Below, piece after piece: positions 44,387 through 58,082 of a DNA stretch of 64,000 nt. The stretch's first letter is position 1. The number at the start of each line of letters is the position of its first letter. The DNA is from Apodospora peruviana (taxonomy: Eukaryota; Ascomycota; Sordariomycetes; Sordariales; Lasiosphaeriaceae), in NCBI GenBank assembly GCA_033439685.1, contig JAUEDM010000007.1, forward strand, positions 2,108,001 through 2,172,000, read 5' to 3'. The translations under genes were made by a program, and so were the position numbers. Under the pieces are notes generated by a model. It saw only the letters and a list, made by a program, of their open reading frames with translations. It did not search any database and had not been told where the DNA came from.

Positions 44387-45277
44387 CTCCGCAAGCGTTG
44401 TTGCTGAATGGACGGCGACTTGTCAGGTTGTTTGTGGTGTTGCTTTACACTTACTGAAGAGCCGTGAGAACTCGGGCCGTCCTCTACCTATGATGTCAGT
44501 GTCAGAAGCTGGGGGAGTGGACGGATTCATTGCTTGATCAAAGCACCGGCTTCCGCAGGAACAGTGGAGTGGCGCCACCTAGCACCTGTGCCGCTGCACG
44601 AGCCACAGCGGGTTTCCTGAACAAGAACCAGGGAAGCTTTTGATTCGATTGGCAAATGCGTGCTTTCAGCGATCCCCAGTGCACAATTTGCTACCAAATA
44701 ACTCGTTGTTCGCAAATAGATGTAGCCCGGCAACGGCACTGCGCATTCCAAAGTTTCCATCCATCCCACCAGATTGCATCGTGGCTGCAGTGGTCAAACA
44801 ACCTGCGTTCTCAGATAGCGCTAGTCCTGCTTTGGCTTAAGAGGTAGCGTGGGGCGCTTGCACATCCTCATCGTGCGCAGGCACGCACTGCTCAGAAGTT
44901 CAGCGCCTCCGTGCCCGGACTTTGGACCAGGGTCTCGTCCCTTCTTTTCGAGGTCCCTCCTCGACGGCCATTAAGAAAAAGTCAACTGTATCTTCGCCAT
45001 TGCGAGGCGACGCAATACCGCATCTTTATTAGTCTTGTCTCGTCTCGGGCTGCCAGCGAATAAAGACATTGCGATTTCAAGTCTGCTGACAGACCCGATC
45101 CATCTGTCCCGCCCTGAGAGTCTGAGACAGCCGGCTAGGAAGGGAGCTCGAGAGCAGGCCCAGCAAACACACACCCACACTCCCTCCCGTGCGAAACCTA
45201 CCCGCGAGCCTGCGCCATGGTCGTTCCATTCTCCTTTCAACTCCCACGATTGCCTCGCGAAATTGACTAAAGGCAAA
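44387..45277. promoter_or_regulatory. divergent promoter region UsgS-like/INP1
   Basis: The 891 bp between two start codons contain the promoters of both genes. The frame upstream of the INP1 ATG is open without another ATG. I could not assign specific sites. Confidence 0.5.
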
Positions 45278-47424
45278 ATGGAACACTCGAAGCCGCCTGG
45301 CTCTGCCTTTCCGACGCCGCGCCGCGTCTTCACAGCCCCGATATTTTCCAGTTCCAGTGCCCCGCCACTTGCCTCTTCGTCACAGTCCACCGACGGCGCC
45401 GTCGAAACCCTCTATGATCACCCCTCTGTTAAGATTGTTGCCTTTACCGCCGGACCGCGCCAGGTGTCCTTCAGCTCGAGGACCGCGCTCAAAGATGTTG
45501 AGCCTGGATCTCTGTCCTGGTCTTCGGAGCTTGAAAGGACGATTGCGGTTGGTATGTCGTCCATGATATGGTGTTTTGTTTTGCCCTTCTGCTTGTTCAG
45601 AATCTGAGTGTCTAACCAAGCTCGCGGTTATCAGGTCCCTTTCGAATATACCGTGCGCCGGGGTCCGTAGCCTTCCTTAATTGCGGTTCTGCGCTTCAAC
45701 CAATATTACCAAAGAGTCAGGTATGGTGCGTGGACGAAGCTTCGAGCAAGTTTATTTTGCAAATTCGGCGGCCACAATACTGGAGGATAGAACTTCCAGT
45801 AACTGAACCTGAAGATATACAACGCACTCAGGTTTTACGCGACGTCTTTGATAAGATTCTACAGTTCGAGAAGACCGAATGCCCGTTCAGGAGGTCCTTC
45901 ACGGTTGAGCTGCCCGAACCACTGCCGACGCCGGTCACAAAGCGACCCTGGACTCCAGTGCGAGGGCCATATCCTTCTTTGCCTTCAACTCCGGTCACGC
46001 CTGTCGAGATAGCCCGTCTTCACAGGGACACGCCGACAATAGCGCATCTATCCAGACCTGTCAGCAAAGAGACTCTTTCCGATGGAGTAAAGGGCCAGGA
46101 CGAGGTACCGAGCTGTCCAGTGTCTACGGCGGATGTCCATACAGAGTCTACGGTGGATGATCCACCGCCCGCGACTGGGAGTGGTGGGAGCGAGGATGAC
46201 CATGAAGTTCGCAAGGATCGAGCCGAGTCCCCGGGAGACGTCATGGAGTCTCGTCCACTCCCAAAACCACGAAGATTGAGCAATGGCTTTCAAACGGCCC
46301 GCACTGTTACCGCCCCTCCGGAGCTGACGCTGATTGCCTCGTCCCCTTCTAAGGTGAGAGAAGAAGGTCAACCTGAACCTGTACGGGAAATATCTAGATC
46401 CGAGTCTCCGGCCGACTCGCAGGATTCCTTCCACAGCGTGCATTCTTGGGATTCGCGTTCTCTCCCTCCATCGCCACCTATATCTAATCCGACATCCCCC
46501 ATAGGGTTACACTGTCCGCCAGAGATTGCGGAAGCATCTGTAGAGCAAGCAGATGATAGTGTGTTGACATCGATCCCTAACGTCTCTCCCACCTGGAGTG
46601 CTAGCCCTGTTTCGGCGCCTTCTGATTTTGGAAGCTCCGAAACAGCGCCCTCATCTGTTTATGATGCAGAGATGTCATCCACATGTAGCGGAACAGCCAC
46701 AGAGGAAGTTACTCGACCGGCCTCTCTCATCGCTGACGAGGCACCCCTGGAAGCCTCCGTGTCTTCCCTATCTTCATCGGCAAGCTCAAGCTCCCTGTCT
46801 TCTTCTGTACCAACACGACGTTCAGAAATCCGGAATCGGGCAACCACAAGCAGCAGCATCTCGCCGAGCAGAAGGAGGGCGCTCTCACCATTGCCTTCTG
46901 CCGCAAACCTCTTTACCCCACGACAACCTTCCGGATCTTCCGCTGACGCAAATCGGGACACACTAGCTGCTGTGCGCCGTCTTCCGCTAGCGATCATCCA
47001 CACAACTTGTGAGATACTAATGTCACCACCATCGCATCTACTTCACCTCATGCTCAAGGTTGCTGCACGAATCACTGCTGGCGAGTGGCGTGGCTTTGTC
47101 TTCGGTACCGACGAGCGCGGAGAGCGGATCCCAGTGCAATGGGATTGGTCTGATGACGAAGATGGCAAAGGACCAACCTTCTCGCGACGTCCAAGTTGGG
47201 TGCCACGAACAAGCGAGAAAATGGCCGGGACATTTCCCGAGTCGGACGACGAAGAGAGTGATCGTGATGAAAACGCTATGGCTGAGAAGCCGATCGGCGA
47301 AGAAGGCATTTCGTCTCGCCCTCCCCATGAAGAGCAGACCACCATTTTGGAAGCAGCAGGCATAGAGCCGGCTCCGGAAGCGGTTGAATCAGACAACTGG
47401 AGTCGAAGTTTAGGGGTCGACTAG
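45278..47424 (+). CDS. inp1: inheritance of peroxisomes protein 1 (INP1)
   Basis: Peripheral peroxisomal protein; in yeast, Inp1 tethers peroxisomes to the cell cortex via Pex3 so that some stay in the mother cell. Two exons, 45278-45551 and 45635-47424, give 687 aa. The conserved domain spans about residues 45-155, with segments TLYDHPSVKIVAF, VGPFRIYRAPGSVAFLNCG, ILPKSQVWCVDEASSKF and LQIRRPQYWRIELPV, a pattern I recognise from the Inp1 family. The rest is long and Ser/Pro/Glu-rich, probably disordered, with another conserved patch (RRLPLAIIHTTCEILMSPPSHL) near residues 565-600. The first ATG at 45278 was used; the frame upstream is open but has no ATG. The role in hyphae is not known from sequence. 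Confidence 0.85.
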
Positions 47425-48582
47425 GAGCGCCCTTTCGCTCTAATATTGGCATATATTCGATGATTTTTCGCGCGACGCGTTTTTGGTCTGAGCCCGAACG
47501 TGAACCTAACACCCTCTGGTGTAGCTCAGGACATTGGCATTCTTCGAGGGAGGACAACCAGCGACGAGGAAGCGGCTGTTTGGCATCCTCCTTGGTGACG
47601 ATCTCCCATAATGAATGACGACGAGAAAACTACTCCCACCTATAATTATTCTTCTTTAACCCACCTCCTAGTTTACCTCATCGACAAATTATTTTGTACT
47701 TTTGTTTTTTTTTATAATAATGTTTTCTCACACACATCATTGTAGTATACTTACGTTTTTCTCATGATACCTTAGGTTGTTGACTGGCGTTTTTGTTGTC
47801 CTTACCGCCTGACTGACTGACCCCGGGGAGTCAAATCATTCTGGAACAGGGCTAGGCGGCGACTGGATATGGGTTCTCATGGTTCTAGGAGCAACAGGTG
47901 TTTGTTGGGTGTTATTTATCATTGTTTGGTGGTTTTTCTATTGCCTGCTAGCTGGCTTGCCTCCTTTTGTTGCGGGAGCGGTTGCCTATTACCATCGCCA
48001 TCGGGGCATAAACAGTACCTCCCACTAAAGAAGTCGAATTCTATTGAGCTTCTGGACTGAAACTAGCATGGTCTATGTGATCCGATGTCGAATGGCGACT
48101 TGATTTGGCCACACCTGTTGTGTATTTCATCCGCTCTGTTGTACCAAACATTGTCGGCAGTCATACAATTCACGTAGGTAATCCAAGCACATTTCCTTCT
48201 ACCGGTCTCTCAACATCGTATTATCCGCCCCTCTTTCGTGAAACTTTCTCCTATCTCTACTATATCTCTGAGAATAACTCGGAACTCAAAAAGACAGGAA
48301 CCAGACACACCCAATTGATGGCCGGAATAAGCCCCTCAGGAAACGACAAAAATGTATGTAGTCGAGGGAGCGTGTAAGAATGGAAGGTAAGTCAAGTCCC
48401 AGGATAATGTAAACTCCCTATAAAAATAACCCCTTTAACAAAACCTGATGCGCCTTTCAACAAAAAGACAAAACTCAACTCCCATAATTTGGTTTTCCGG
48501 GTTTCTTTCAGACTCTCCTTCCTCCTACTTACTCTCTTGGCCGAGCCACTGCTCCAACGGAGTATCCTCTGTCACAACTTAC
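47425..48582. other. intergenic between convergent genes
   Basis: Over 1.1 kb of 3' flanking DNA between INP1 (+) and SDS23 (-), including T-rich stretches near 47705-47725. No gene or RNA was recognised. Confidence 0.5.
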
Positions 48583-50282
48583 CTACCGTCGAACATCCAT
48601 ACTAGCCCGTCCGTTCTCCAAACTCGGCCGCACAGAAGCACTCGAGCTCCGCCTCCGCCTCGCGCGCTGCTCCGACGGATCCGACGGATGAAGCCCGCTC
48701 GACCTGGCGAAAAGATTAAGCACATCCGTCAACGACACCACACCGGTCAACCTGCCCGACAGACCGGCGCCGGGAAGCGCCGCAGCAGGCACCGAAGTAA
48801 ACGTCTGGTTCGGGATCGGGAGCGGAGACTGCGGCACTGCCGACCCCGTCGTCGAACTGGTCTGCGGAATCAGCACCGTCGGTCCGGGGGACGGGCTATT
48901 TCTTCCGCCCGATGCTGCCGCCGTAACCGGGGGAACGGTCGGTTGCAGCAGGGGTGTTGCCGGCGCGCTGGGTGACGGGGAAGCAGATTCGACTACCCAC
49001 ATGCGGTGGGACTGGGTGGCGACCAGCTTGGCGACCGTGTGCGCGAGGGTCGAGTAAGGGTTCACGTAGAAGACGGGAAAAGAGTCGCGGCCGCGCTCGA
49101 CGCCGCGCTCCGACAGGATCACGCTGATGAAGTGCATGCACGAGCTCTTGAGCAGCGGCATGCTGGCGGCGTTGGTCAGGTGTCTGACGTCCGCGGTGGA
49201 GATGTTACCGACGACGTTGAGGCCGTTGTCGACGACTGCTACCGAGGTGAGACCTTCGTTGCTCATGAGAAGCAGGGCGTCAGCTAGAGGTGCGTCGGCG
49301 CTGTACAGTGTTAGTAAAGAGGGGTTGTAATGGGATAGTTTGTGGGGGACTTTTTCTTACTTGATGGCGATGATCTGCTGGGTCCCGATCTGGAGATCCC
49401 GCAGCAGGTTTCCGTAGAGCCGGTCAATGGTGGGGAAGTTGACGGCCTCGTTCCAGAAAAACTCGAGCATGCGCAGCTGGTTGAGGATGCCAACGACCTG
49501 GGAGTTTTGGTTCGTGATCAGGAGGCGGTGGATTCCGCTGCCGAATATCTCGATGGCGCGGTCGAGTGTCGTATCTGCTGGTAGAGTGACCAGTTCCTCC
49601 TTCCGGGAGAGCGACCGGATTTCGCGGAGTGTGATGGGCTGCTGCGCCTGGGCTTTGCTCGAGATGTCATTGTACAACTCAATATGCTCCTCGTCCGGCT
49701 TTGCGAGACCGACCACGACTAAGAGGTAAGCGTTCAGGTCGCTGTGGTCGAAGGTGGATGCGGCTGTCTTGGAATCCGGGGTTTCGCGGACGAGGACGGT
49801 GCCCGTGCTGTTCTTGACGAGGGTCTTTGTTTTGTGCAGGAGATCTGTTAGCCAACATGTCCTACGAGCTGCCTTTGGCAAGGAGGTTTGCGCACCATGG
49901 TAGCATCCTCAACACTGGTGTCCAGGTCCGCCCAGTGGACGTCGTCGGGCAGCGCCAGCTCCCCGACAGCAATGTCTCGCCAATCTCTCCCGGCATATCG
50001 GGAATTGGGGTGTCTGTTGGATGGCGGGTGGTTCATGAGTTCCTGGATGGCCTGTTGGGTGAAGGACGGGTGTCTTTGTCCGCGCGGCGATGCTGGGGGG
50101 TATCTCTGGTTCTCTACGAAGCTCTGACGATGCGGCGCGATGTTGCTGGGCTTCTGACTACTGGTCTGAGAACTGCTTCGCTCCTGAAGCAGCGGAGAAG
50201 GAATAGTAACACCTAGGGAGCCGCTGGAACTGGCGGGATTGCTCCCTGGCCCGGCTTTTGCTGAGCCATCGGGAGCCTCCAT
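48583..50282 (-). CDS. sds23: SDS23/Moc1 CBS-domain protein
   Basis: CBS-domain protein; fission yeast Sds23/Moc1 inhibits PP2A-type phosphatases and affects mitosis, stress response and sexual differentiation. Exons are 49896-50282, 49361-49824 and 48583-49300, giving 522 aa. The N-terminal 85 residues are disordered with the family signature LGVTIPSPLL and QRHPSFTQQAIQELMNHPPS. Four CBS motifs follow, with VLVRETPDSKTA, GSGIHRLLITN, EGLTSVAVVDNGLNVVGNIS and THSHRMWVVES-like patches. The C-terminus has a Pro/Ser-rich insert and the conserved GVVSLTDVLNLFARSSGLHP and RRRRSSS tail. The intron 1 acceptor must be the AAAG at 49825, which yields VEDATM-TLVKNSTG; the nearer AACAG at 49845 overlaps the branch motif and breaks the frame. 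AMPK gamma was considered but the N- and C-terminal signatures are Sds23. Confidence 0.93.
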
Positions 50283-52002
50283 CGGGCTGCTGCTACTGCG
50301 GAGTGGTACAGTATGCTGACCTAGCTAATCTGCTGCGGTTCACACTGGCTGCGAATTGACTCCTTGCTACCGGTAAGGTGCTGATTCTTTGCCGTGACGC
50401 GCGGGTCTGTAAAGTGTGGTTGGCTGTTGGATGGAATCAGACGACGGACGGTGAAAGTTTGTTTTACTCGGGAGCAATGACGACAGTGTAAAGTAGTTCT
50501 AGTGGGAAGCTCGGGTTGGTGATGCGGGGTTGTCGACTTGTCGTTAATAAAAGATTGGATAACGCACTGGAATGAGGTCGAGTCACCGCAAACTGCCAGA
50601 TTATATGAGCAGAACGCGTCTACCAAAACCGCGTGATCTTGACCTTCTAATTCGTGCGTTGGGATGCATAATACGGAAGTCTCCTGAGGCTCCTCGATAC
50701 CAGGCTAGCTTGCCAGGCTTGTTCATCATGATCACCAGGCCAGCTCTGAAGGGAACCAAAAGGGGACTTCCATTCAAGTCACGCCAGTGCCGTACCTGGC
50801 TCCCCCGCCTTGATCTTATCGGGGAACGCCGCTGTGGAGTGAGCTGTTATCAATATATTATCCGTATGTCGGGAAGAAATATGGATCCACTAACGCCCTC
50901 CAGCTGCCAGATGCTTTTGGCGACCGTCAGGCTCGAAGCCCAACAATAACATCCCTTCTCGCTTCAAACGAAGACGGCGGTTTTGGTCAAAAGAAAACAT
51001 CAATGTTTTGGATAAGAGTTGGAGACGTCATACAGGCGGACAGCTTGTGACAACACGGGATACAGTGACAGTACCAAGTCAGCCAGTGAATAAAAGACAG
51101 GGCTCCAAGACTTAACATAAATTACCTAGTACTGACGCCCAACGGCGAAAAATGTTTTCGCCTAATTTCGAGTCCAAGGGACGGCTCGCAGGCAGACAGA
51201 ACCTTTAGACATTAGAAGAACGTGCTACGTTGTGCATCCGTCTTCTTCTCGTCGATACTCCGTACTTCAATTCTGATTCATACCTCTCCATTCATTGTGT
51301 ACTTACCTCAGATAAAATGCCACCTTCAAACCTGGCCGCTAGTTGGGTCGTGTATTCTAAGAAAAGGTACTTTACCTACCTGACTGTGATACATCCCCAT
51401 CAGGTGCCCAGCCGATGTGCAAGTGACAACGGGCCGCCCTGAGTGGGTACTCCCCGATTTAGGTTACCCTGGCCTGCCTGGCCAGCTTGGCAGCTTGGCC
51501 AGCCCCAAACTGCCCCTCCATTCAGTTTCGATTCCACCACCCACTCTCGCTTTGCGCATTCGAGGCCCAATCAAAAAAAATAATTATCATTTCCATTGTC
51601 CCCCTCCACGCCAAACCCCCCTCTCCTGTTCTTCACATCAACACGCCGATCCACAGGCATCTTTCGCGCCCACCAAGCCAAAAACGCGTTCTACACCGTG
51701 ATTTTCTCATTCTCTCCATCTCGCTGCCAACTGCTGGACCGTCGACTTTTTATCTCGAGCTGGCCAATCTTATTGCCAACGCGTCATTGCCCGCGCCGTG
51801 TGCGCTGCTTCGAGTTTGTACCCCTTCGGCTTCGATCGCGACCGTTGGCCTGGTCGGCTGCTGACCAGTCTCCCACTCAAGCTTCCACACTCGACGCCCG
51901 CGAGCGGACGCTGCTTCGCTTTCTCCCGCTTTCACCAACTTCGAATTCTCCCATTATCACACCTTCTTAGTCCGAGCTTCGAACTCGCACATCTCCCTCA
52001 AA
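50283..52002. promoter_or_regulatory. divergent promoter region SDS23/KAP121
   Basis: This 1.7-kb region between two start codons contains both promoters. Pyrimidine-rich DNA at 51590-51720 resembles the leader of an actively transcribed gene. A TTGGCAGCTTGGCCAG repeat lies near 51484. No coding region is supported. Confidence 0.5.
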
Positions 52003-55000
52003 ATGTCGATCCTTCCGGCTGATGCCACCGCGGAACTCACGAGCCTGCTCCAGGCTCTCCAGTCTCCAGACAACAATGTCCGCTCAAATGCTGAGGATCA
52101 TCTGCAGAATAACTGGACCAACACCAGGCCGGAGATGCTCTTAATGGGACTTGTTGAACAGATTATCGCGTCAAAGGATGATAATGGGGTATGCCCCCTC
52201 GTCTTATCACGCCCAAATCGTTTCGATCACTGCTAATTCCTTGCCACCTGTTCCAGGCACGTTCTTACGCGGCTGTAATTTTTCGCCGGATAGCTACAAA
52301 GACTCGAAAGACGCCGACCTCCGACAACACCGATATGTTCATCTCTCTGAACGCCGACCATGCCCTCATGATTCGCGCCAAACTTTTGGAGACCTTGGTT
52401 GCCGAGACTGAGCGACCTGTCCGAAATAAAATCAGCGATGCGGTGGCCGAGATTGCCAGACAGTATTCTGATAACAGTTCGTTCTTTGCTAAGCCCCACC
52501 TGGAGTTGTTATTATTGATGCTGACGAGCTTGCAGACGAGTCCTGGCCAGAGCTGCTGCAAACTCTTTTCCAACTTAGCCAAGCTCCAGACGCTGGGAAG
52601 CGCGAGACCGCATTCCGTGTCTTTACCACTACTCCTGGGATTATTGAGAAGCAGCACGAGGAATCTGTTGCTCACGCTTTCACACAGGCTTTCAAAGATG
52701 ATTCAGTTGCGGTATGGAGACACTTGTTCCACGAACCCAGTCATGCGCTGACAACATACAGGTTCGACTTGCTGCCATGGAAGCATTTGCAGCCTTCTTC
52801 CGCAGCTTGGGGAAGAAGGCTCAGGCGAAGTATCATGGCTTGCTTCCCGAGGTTCTGAACATTCTCCCGCCTATCAAGGAATCACAAGACTCCGAGGATC
52901 TTAGCAAGGCTCTTGTTGCCCTGATTGACCTTGCTGAGGGTGCGCCCAGAATGTTCAAAAATCTCTTCCCTGTTTTGGTCCAGTTCTCCGTCTCGGTTAT
53001 TCAGGACAAGGAGCTCAATGATCTCTGCCGGCAAAACGCACTTGAGCTCATGGCAACCTTTGCCGATTACGCGCCTTCAATGTGCAAGAAGGATCCCTCT
53101 TACATCAGCGATATGATTACCCAGTGTCTCAGTCTCATGACCGACCTCGGCGAAGACGACGACGACGCCTCTGAATGGCTCAAAGCTGATGATGTAAGCC
53201 TGCTGTGTATGCGTCAATCTTTGTCATCGAATGCTAATAGGTCGTAGCTGGACCAGGAGGAAAGCGACCAAAATCATGTTGCCGGCGAGCAGTGCATGGA
53301 TCGGTTGGCAAACAAGCTTGGAGGCAGCGTCGTTCTTGCACCAACCTTCAACTGGCTTCCTCGGATGATGCAATCTCCGGCTTGGAGAGACCGCCATGCT
53401 GCTCTTATGGCGATATCTGCCATCTCGGAAGGCTGCAGAGAGCAGATGATTGGCGAACTGAGGCAAGTCCTCGAGCTGGTTGTCCCAGCTCTGAAAGACC
53501 CTCACCCTCGAGTTCGCTGGGCCGGTTGCAATGCTCTGGGCCAGATGAGCACCGATTTTGCACCCACGATGCAAAAGGACTTCTACGACACGGTCCTGAC
53601 GGCCATTATCCCTGTCCTAGAGTCCCCAGAAGCCCGTGTCAAGTCTCACGCTGCGGCTGCCCTTGTCAACTTCTGCGAGGAAGCCGAGAAGAGCGTGCTT
53701 GAGCCCTACCTGAACCAGCTGCTGGGGCATCTGTACCGGCTCCTACAGGATGACAAGCGATACGTTCAGGAGCAGGCCCTCTCCACTATTGCGACTATCG
53801 CCGACGCAGCCGAGCAGGCATTTGGTCAATACTACGATACACTCATGCCGCTCCTTGTCGGTGTTCTGCAACGCGAGAATGTCAAAGAGCACCGTCTCCT
53901 TCGGGCCAAGGCTATGGAGTGTGCCACATTGATTGCGCTCGCCGTTGGGAAGGAGCGTCTTGGTCAGGATGCCATGGTGCTCGTCCAGTTGCTGGCTACC
54001 ATTCAACAGAACATTACCGAGGCCGATGATCCCCAAGCTCAATACCTGATGCACTGTTGGGGGAGAATGTGCCGAGTGCTGGGCAAGGATTTCCTACCAT
54101 TCCTGCCCAGCGTCATGCCGCCACTACTTGAGCTTGCGAGTGCGAAAGCAGATATTCAGCTGCTTGATGACGATGACCAGATTGAGCAATTCCAGCAGGA
54201 GGATGGTTGGGAGTTGGTCCCACTCCGTGGCAAGACTATCGGAATCCGGACAAGTGCTATGGATGACAAAAACATGGCAATTGAGCTTCTTGTCGTTTAC
54301 GCTCAAGTGCTAGAGGGTGACTTTGCCCCGTACGCCGCCGAGATCATGGAAAATATTGCTCTTCCCGGACTTGCTTTCTTCTTCCACGACCCGGTGCGAT
54401 TCGTCTCGGCTAAGCTTGTGCCGCAACTTCTGAGCTCATACAAGAACCACTATGGAACTGCCTCTAATGAGCTGATGGGGCTATGGTCTGTTACGGCCGA
54501 CAAGGTCCTGGAAGTCCTGAGCGCTGAGCCGGCTATTGATACTTTGGCGGAAATGTACCAATGTTTCTACGAGTCGGTTGAGGTGGTCGGGGTGCCGTGC
54601 CTGACCGAGCAGCACATGATGCGGTTCATGGACGGTGTTCAGTCCACGCTCGAGGACTACATGGACCGTGTGGTTCAACGCGAACAAGATCACGCTGAGG
54701 CCGCTCCGGAAGACGCCGAAGATGAACAGGAAGAGCTGCTTATGGCCATTGAGGATGACCAAACTCTCCTTTCTGACATGAACAAAGCGTTCCACTGCAT
54801 TTTCAAATACCATGGCTCCAACTTCCTTCGGTTTTGGGAGCGGCTGCTCAACACGTACGACACGTTTCTCAAGTCGAAAGACGCCACTCAAAGACAATGG
54901 GGTTTGTGCATCATGGATGATGTTCTTGAGTATTGCGGCCCTGAAAGCGTGACATACGCCTCTTACATCACTCAGCCGTTGATAGATGGCTGCCGTGACC

Positions 55001-55609
55001 CTTCACCCGCCATTCGGCAGGCGGCCGCCTACGGTATTGGTGTAGCCGCCCACCGCGGTGGCTCGGCATGGGCTCCTTTCTTGAGCCAGGCCCTTGAGCC
55101 CCTGTTCGCGGTCATGCAGGTCCCTGAGCCTCGGAATGAGGAGAATGTTTACGCCACAGAGAATGCATGCGCTGCTATCGCCAAGATTCTGCACTACAAT
55201 GCGGCTCAGGTTCCGCAGATCGATGCAGTTATCGCGCAGTGGATCGAGACCTTACCTGTGACAAATGACGAGGAAGCCGCACCATATTCGTATGCTTATT
55301 TGGCCGAGCTCATTGAGAAGTAAGTAATCCTTCGCGGTCGCATAACGATTCCGTAAGGATAACTCCCCAAGGATTTCCGAGCTAACTTGTCTATCTAGGC
55401 AACATCCTGTGGTAACCAACCAGGTCCCGAAGGTCTTTGGTTTTGTTGGCCAAGCTCTCGAGGCGGACGCCTTGACCGGACAGACTCTGCTCCGCGTTGT
55501 TACGGCGACAAAACATCTGGTGGAAATGTCTGGCGGTGGCAATGGCGAGCTGTTGATGCAACAATTCTCGCCTGAGGCTCAGCAGCTCATCCGAAGCCAT
55601 TTCGGCTAG
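52003..55609 (+). CDS. kap121: importin beta-3 karyopherin KAP121/PSE1
   Basis: Nuclear import receptor (IPO5 in animals) that carries ribosomal proteins and other cargoes through the nuclear pore, dependent on Ran. Exons are 52003-52188, 52257-52476, 52536-52711, 52762-53193, 53248-55319 and 55399-55609, giving 1098 aa; yeast Kap121 is 1089. The protein is built of HEAT repeats throughout, for example MAFLAISAISEG-like MAISAISEGCREQM, HPRVRWAGCNALGQMSTDF and SHAAAALVNFCEEAEK. The N-terminus has the importin-N region (AEDHLQNNWTNTRPEMLLMGL). An acidic loop (APEDAEDEQEE) sits near residue 890, in the position of the family acidic insertion. All introns are short GT-AG. Importin-beta family members with 18-24 HEAT repeats differ; the length and the matching QAPDAGKRETAF and ESVAHAFTQAF segments favour Kap121. 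Confidence 0.95.
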
Positions 55610-57818
55610 GTGCCAATTCGGTTTATGAGCCAGATTTCGGGACGCTTACATCGAACAAACCGGAATCAGACTTCCATGTTGTTTCCACTCCGTGCAGTCA
55701 CGCCGGTTTAGTAGGAAATGGAAAACGGACTGCTTCGCGAAAGCGCTGTACTTGTTGATTTTTTGTCTGCCCCCTTGCCGATGCATGAGATCAGAGGCCT
55801 TGAGCAGCAGCGTTGCGGCGCCGGGAAAAAAGAAGCAGAGACTTTTGTGGGTTATTATTTGATACCAAGCGTAGTGGCGGCAGCCTGGAATCAGGCTAGA
55901 GTTTCCCTTGGTTGTACCCCTACACTGCCGCGTACCGGGGTTTATGGCTTCATACAGTCTGCACATTCATCAGGGCGCTCAGATGGAGAAGAGAGATGGA
56001 ATAAACATAGCCCCTTATTCGATTCCGGCTTTTTGTGGTACACACGAGCATCCTTATGTAGATAGCTATGCAGTTGAAAAACTTGCGAGGGAAATTAGCG
56101 TTTCACCCTATTGATGGACATGCTTCGATTTCAATGTCCGAATCTGGATGTATACATCTGTTTGTTTTAAAGACATGTTTGTACAAGGGCAAGCTTTGCA
56201 TAGTCCCTGGCCCACGATGTCTTGACGGTATTGCCCAACTTGAACCCCTAAGAGATGAATGTTCTTTACAATACACTCCCACATCGCCAGCAAATCCTAT
56301 GAACAGGCACAGGGTTAGGTTGTCTGGCTCGGAGCAAATATTTCAAAGCGGCGACTGTACGACTCGGGACGTCATTCAGTCCCTGGAAAACGCACGATGG
56401 AGAGGGCGTCTCTCTGTCTGCTGCAGTTCGGGACAATCAGAAACAGGATGGATGCTTAGGGTCACGCTGTGTCAGGGTACCGGACCCTGCAGATTTTCAA
56501 CATGATGAGTGTCGAATTTTTCGGAGGTGAAGGTGGGCTTGCGGATCGCGAAACAGAGAGCCGGGATAACGGGTACCGGAGACTGTGTGGAGATCGGTTT
56601 TGTTAAGTGTTGGGTTCAGTTCTCTTATTTTGGCACCTGAAGTGGGAACTCCTGCTTGGGAGAGGGGTGAGGGAGGGAAATCCAGGGTTTCGATATCTGG
56701 TGACAAACGTGGTGTGTGGCCAACATGATATGCTGGCAGTCCTTACGGGTGTTTGTCGTTGCTTAATCAGACGTCTCTTACCGGTTCTCATTCCCCGTGC
56801 CGCGAAGCAACTTTGCCTTTGATGGAGGGAAGAGAGATGATGGACAACTTGAAGGGAATCTGTTGGTTTGGGAGGGATGAAGTAGACTCTGGGATGGGGA
56901 AAACAGGCGAATTCCATAGAAGACTCGCCCATTTCCCATCCATCTCCAGGACACCCCTGGCAAAAGCAGCAAGAGCTGGGCAGTGGCTTCTTCGGCACTT
57001 TCCCGAGAAAACGATGATTTAGCCGTTATGATTGGTTGTTCTCATTACATAATACGTGCGTGAGGAGGGGCTTGGTCGTGCTCTTTCGCGCGCAACCGCA
57101 CTCTTGGCACCACACCAACAAGCACGACTGACCACTGAACCCTTCCAGTTTTTCCTCAGAGGCATCTCCACACCCGACAACGGGTACGGGTGTACCGGGG
57201 GGGCCAAAGAATAAAAAAAGCACTCATTAGAGGTTCCATCTCTCCCATGCTCTCAAGAGCTCAAATGGTCCCCGCACTTCTGCTTTCAGTCGACTTCAGT
57301 GCCCGACCCGAGGCAGCTCTCAGTTACCGTCGTAGAAATCTGGAGTTGTTGATTTCACAAGGATGCGGCCACCCGCCCCATCGCATCACACAAATCGTCC
57401 CTGTCGAATGGCTGCACATAGACGGATTCATACTCGTCCTGCCTGTCCCACTCGACTTTTGCCTTGAGCGACCCGCCGGTTTCCCGACTGCTGCACACTC
57501 TTCCAGGCAAGTGGTGGTTGATCAGTCAAGTGCCATCCACCCCAGGGCCACCGATTTGGCCACGGGGAAAGACCATCCATTCCATTGTACGTATCCTCAG
57601 TTTCTAAAAGGGTTCATCTGTCAGTTCTAGAGAGAGAGAGAGATTTCGGGTCCAGTCCCCCTCTCCTTTTCACTTCTCTTCTTGACTGCCGTTGCTACTG
57701 CTTCCCGGCTGCGGCTGTCATTCGCCGCATCACCGGGACCCTGACCATTCAGGCGTAGTTTCGATCTCCAGTTTCCACTGCACACCCCATCATCACAATT
57801 CTTCTCTGCTCCAATCCC

Positions 57819-57857
57819 ATGCGTCGCCCTGCACACAGCTTGTCCTCGACAATCTGA
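57819..57857 (+). other. upstream ORF 1 before WC-1
   Basis: A 12-codon ORF with stop, 435 bp before the WC-1 ATG. It is only meaningful if the transcript starts before it. Confidence 0.35.
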
Positions 57858-58082
57858 ATCTCCAATACGTCTTGAGTTTCTCCGGCTGACGGTGACAAAT
57901 ACATTAGTATTCAGCTGCCAGCCAGGAACGCGCCGTCACTTGTCGTCGGCTTTGCCACCTTCCGCACACTAGTCTTCGACGCCGTTCGCCCCTCATTGAC
58001 GAGACCAGTTCAAGCCTCCCCGCCTATCCGTAACGGTAGTCCAACTGTCGAACGGACATAGCGGACAGTACACAGTAGATCG

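Noticed and set aside
48583..50282. AMPK gamma (Snf4) identity for the CBS-domain gene
   Set aside because: Both are four-CBS proteins, but the N-terminal LGVTIPSPLL region, the C-terminal SLTDVLNLFARSSGLHP tail and overall length identify Sds23.
56068..56505. 145-codon open frame upstream of WC-1
   Set aside because: No domain and lies in a probable regulatory region; could be revisited with transcript data.
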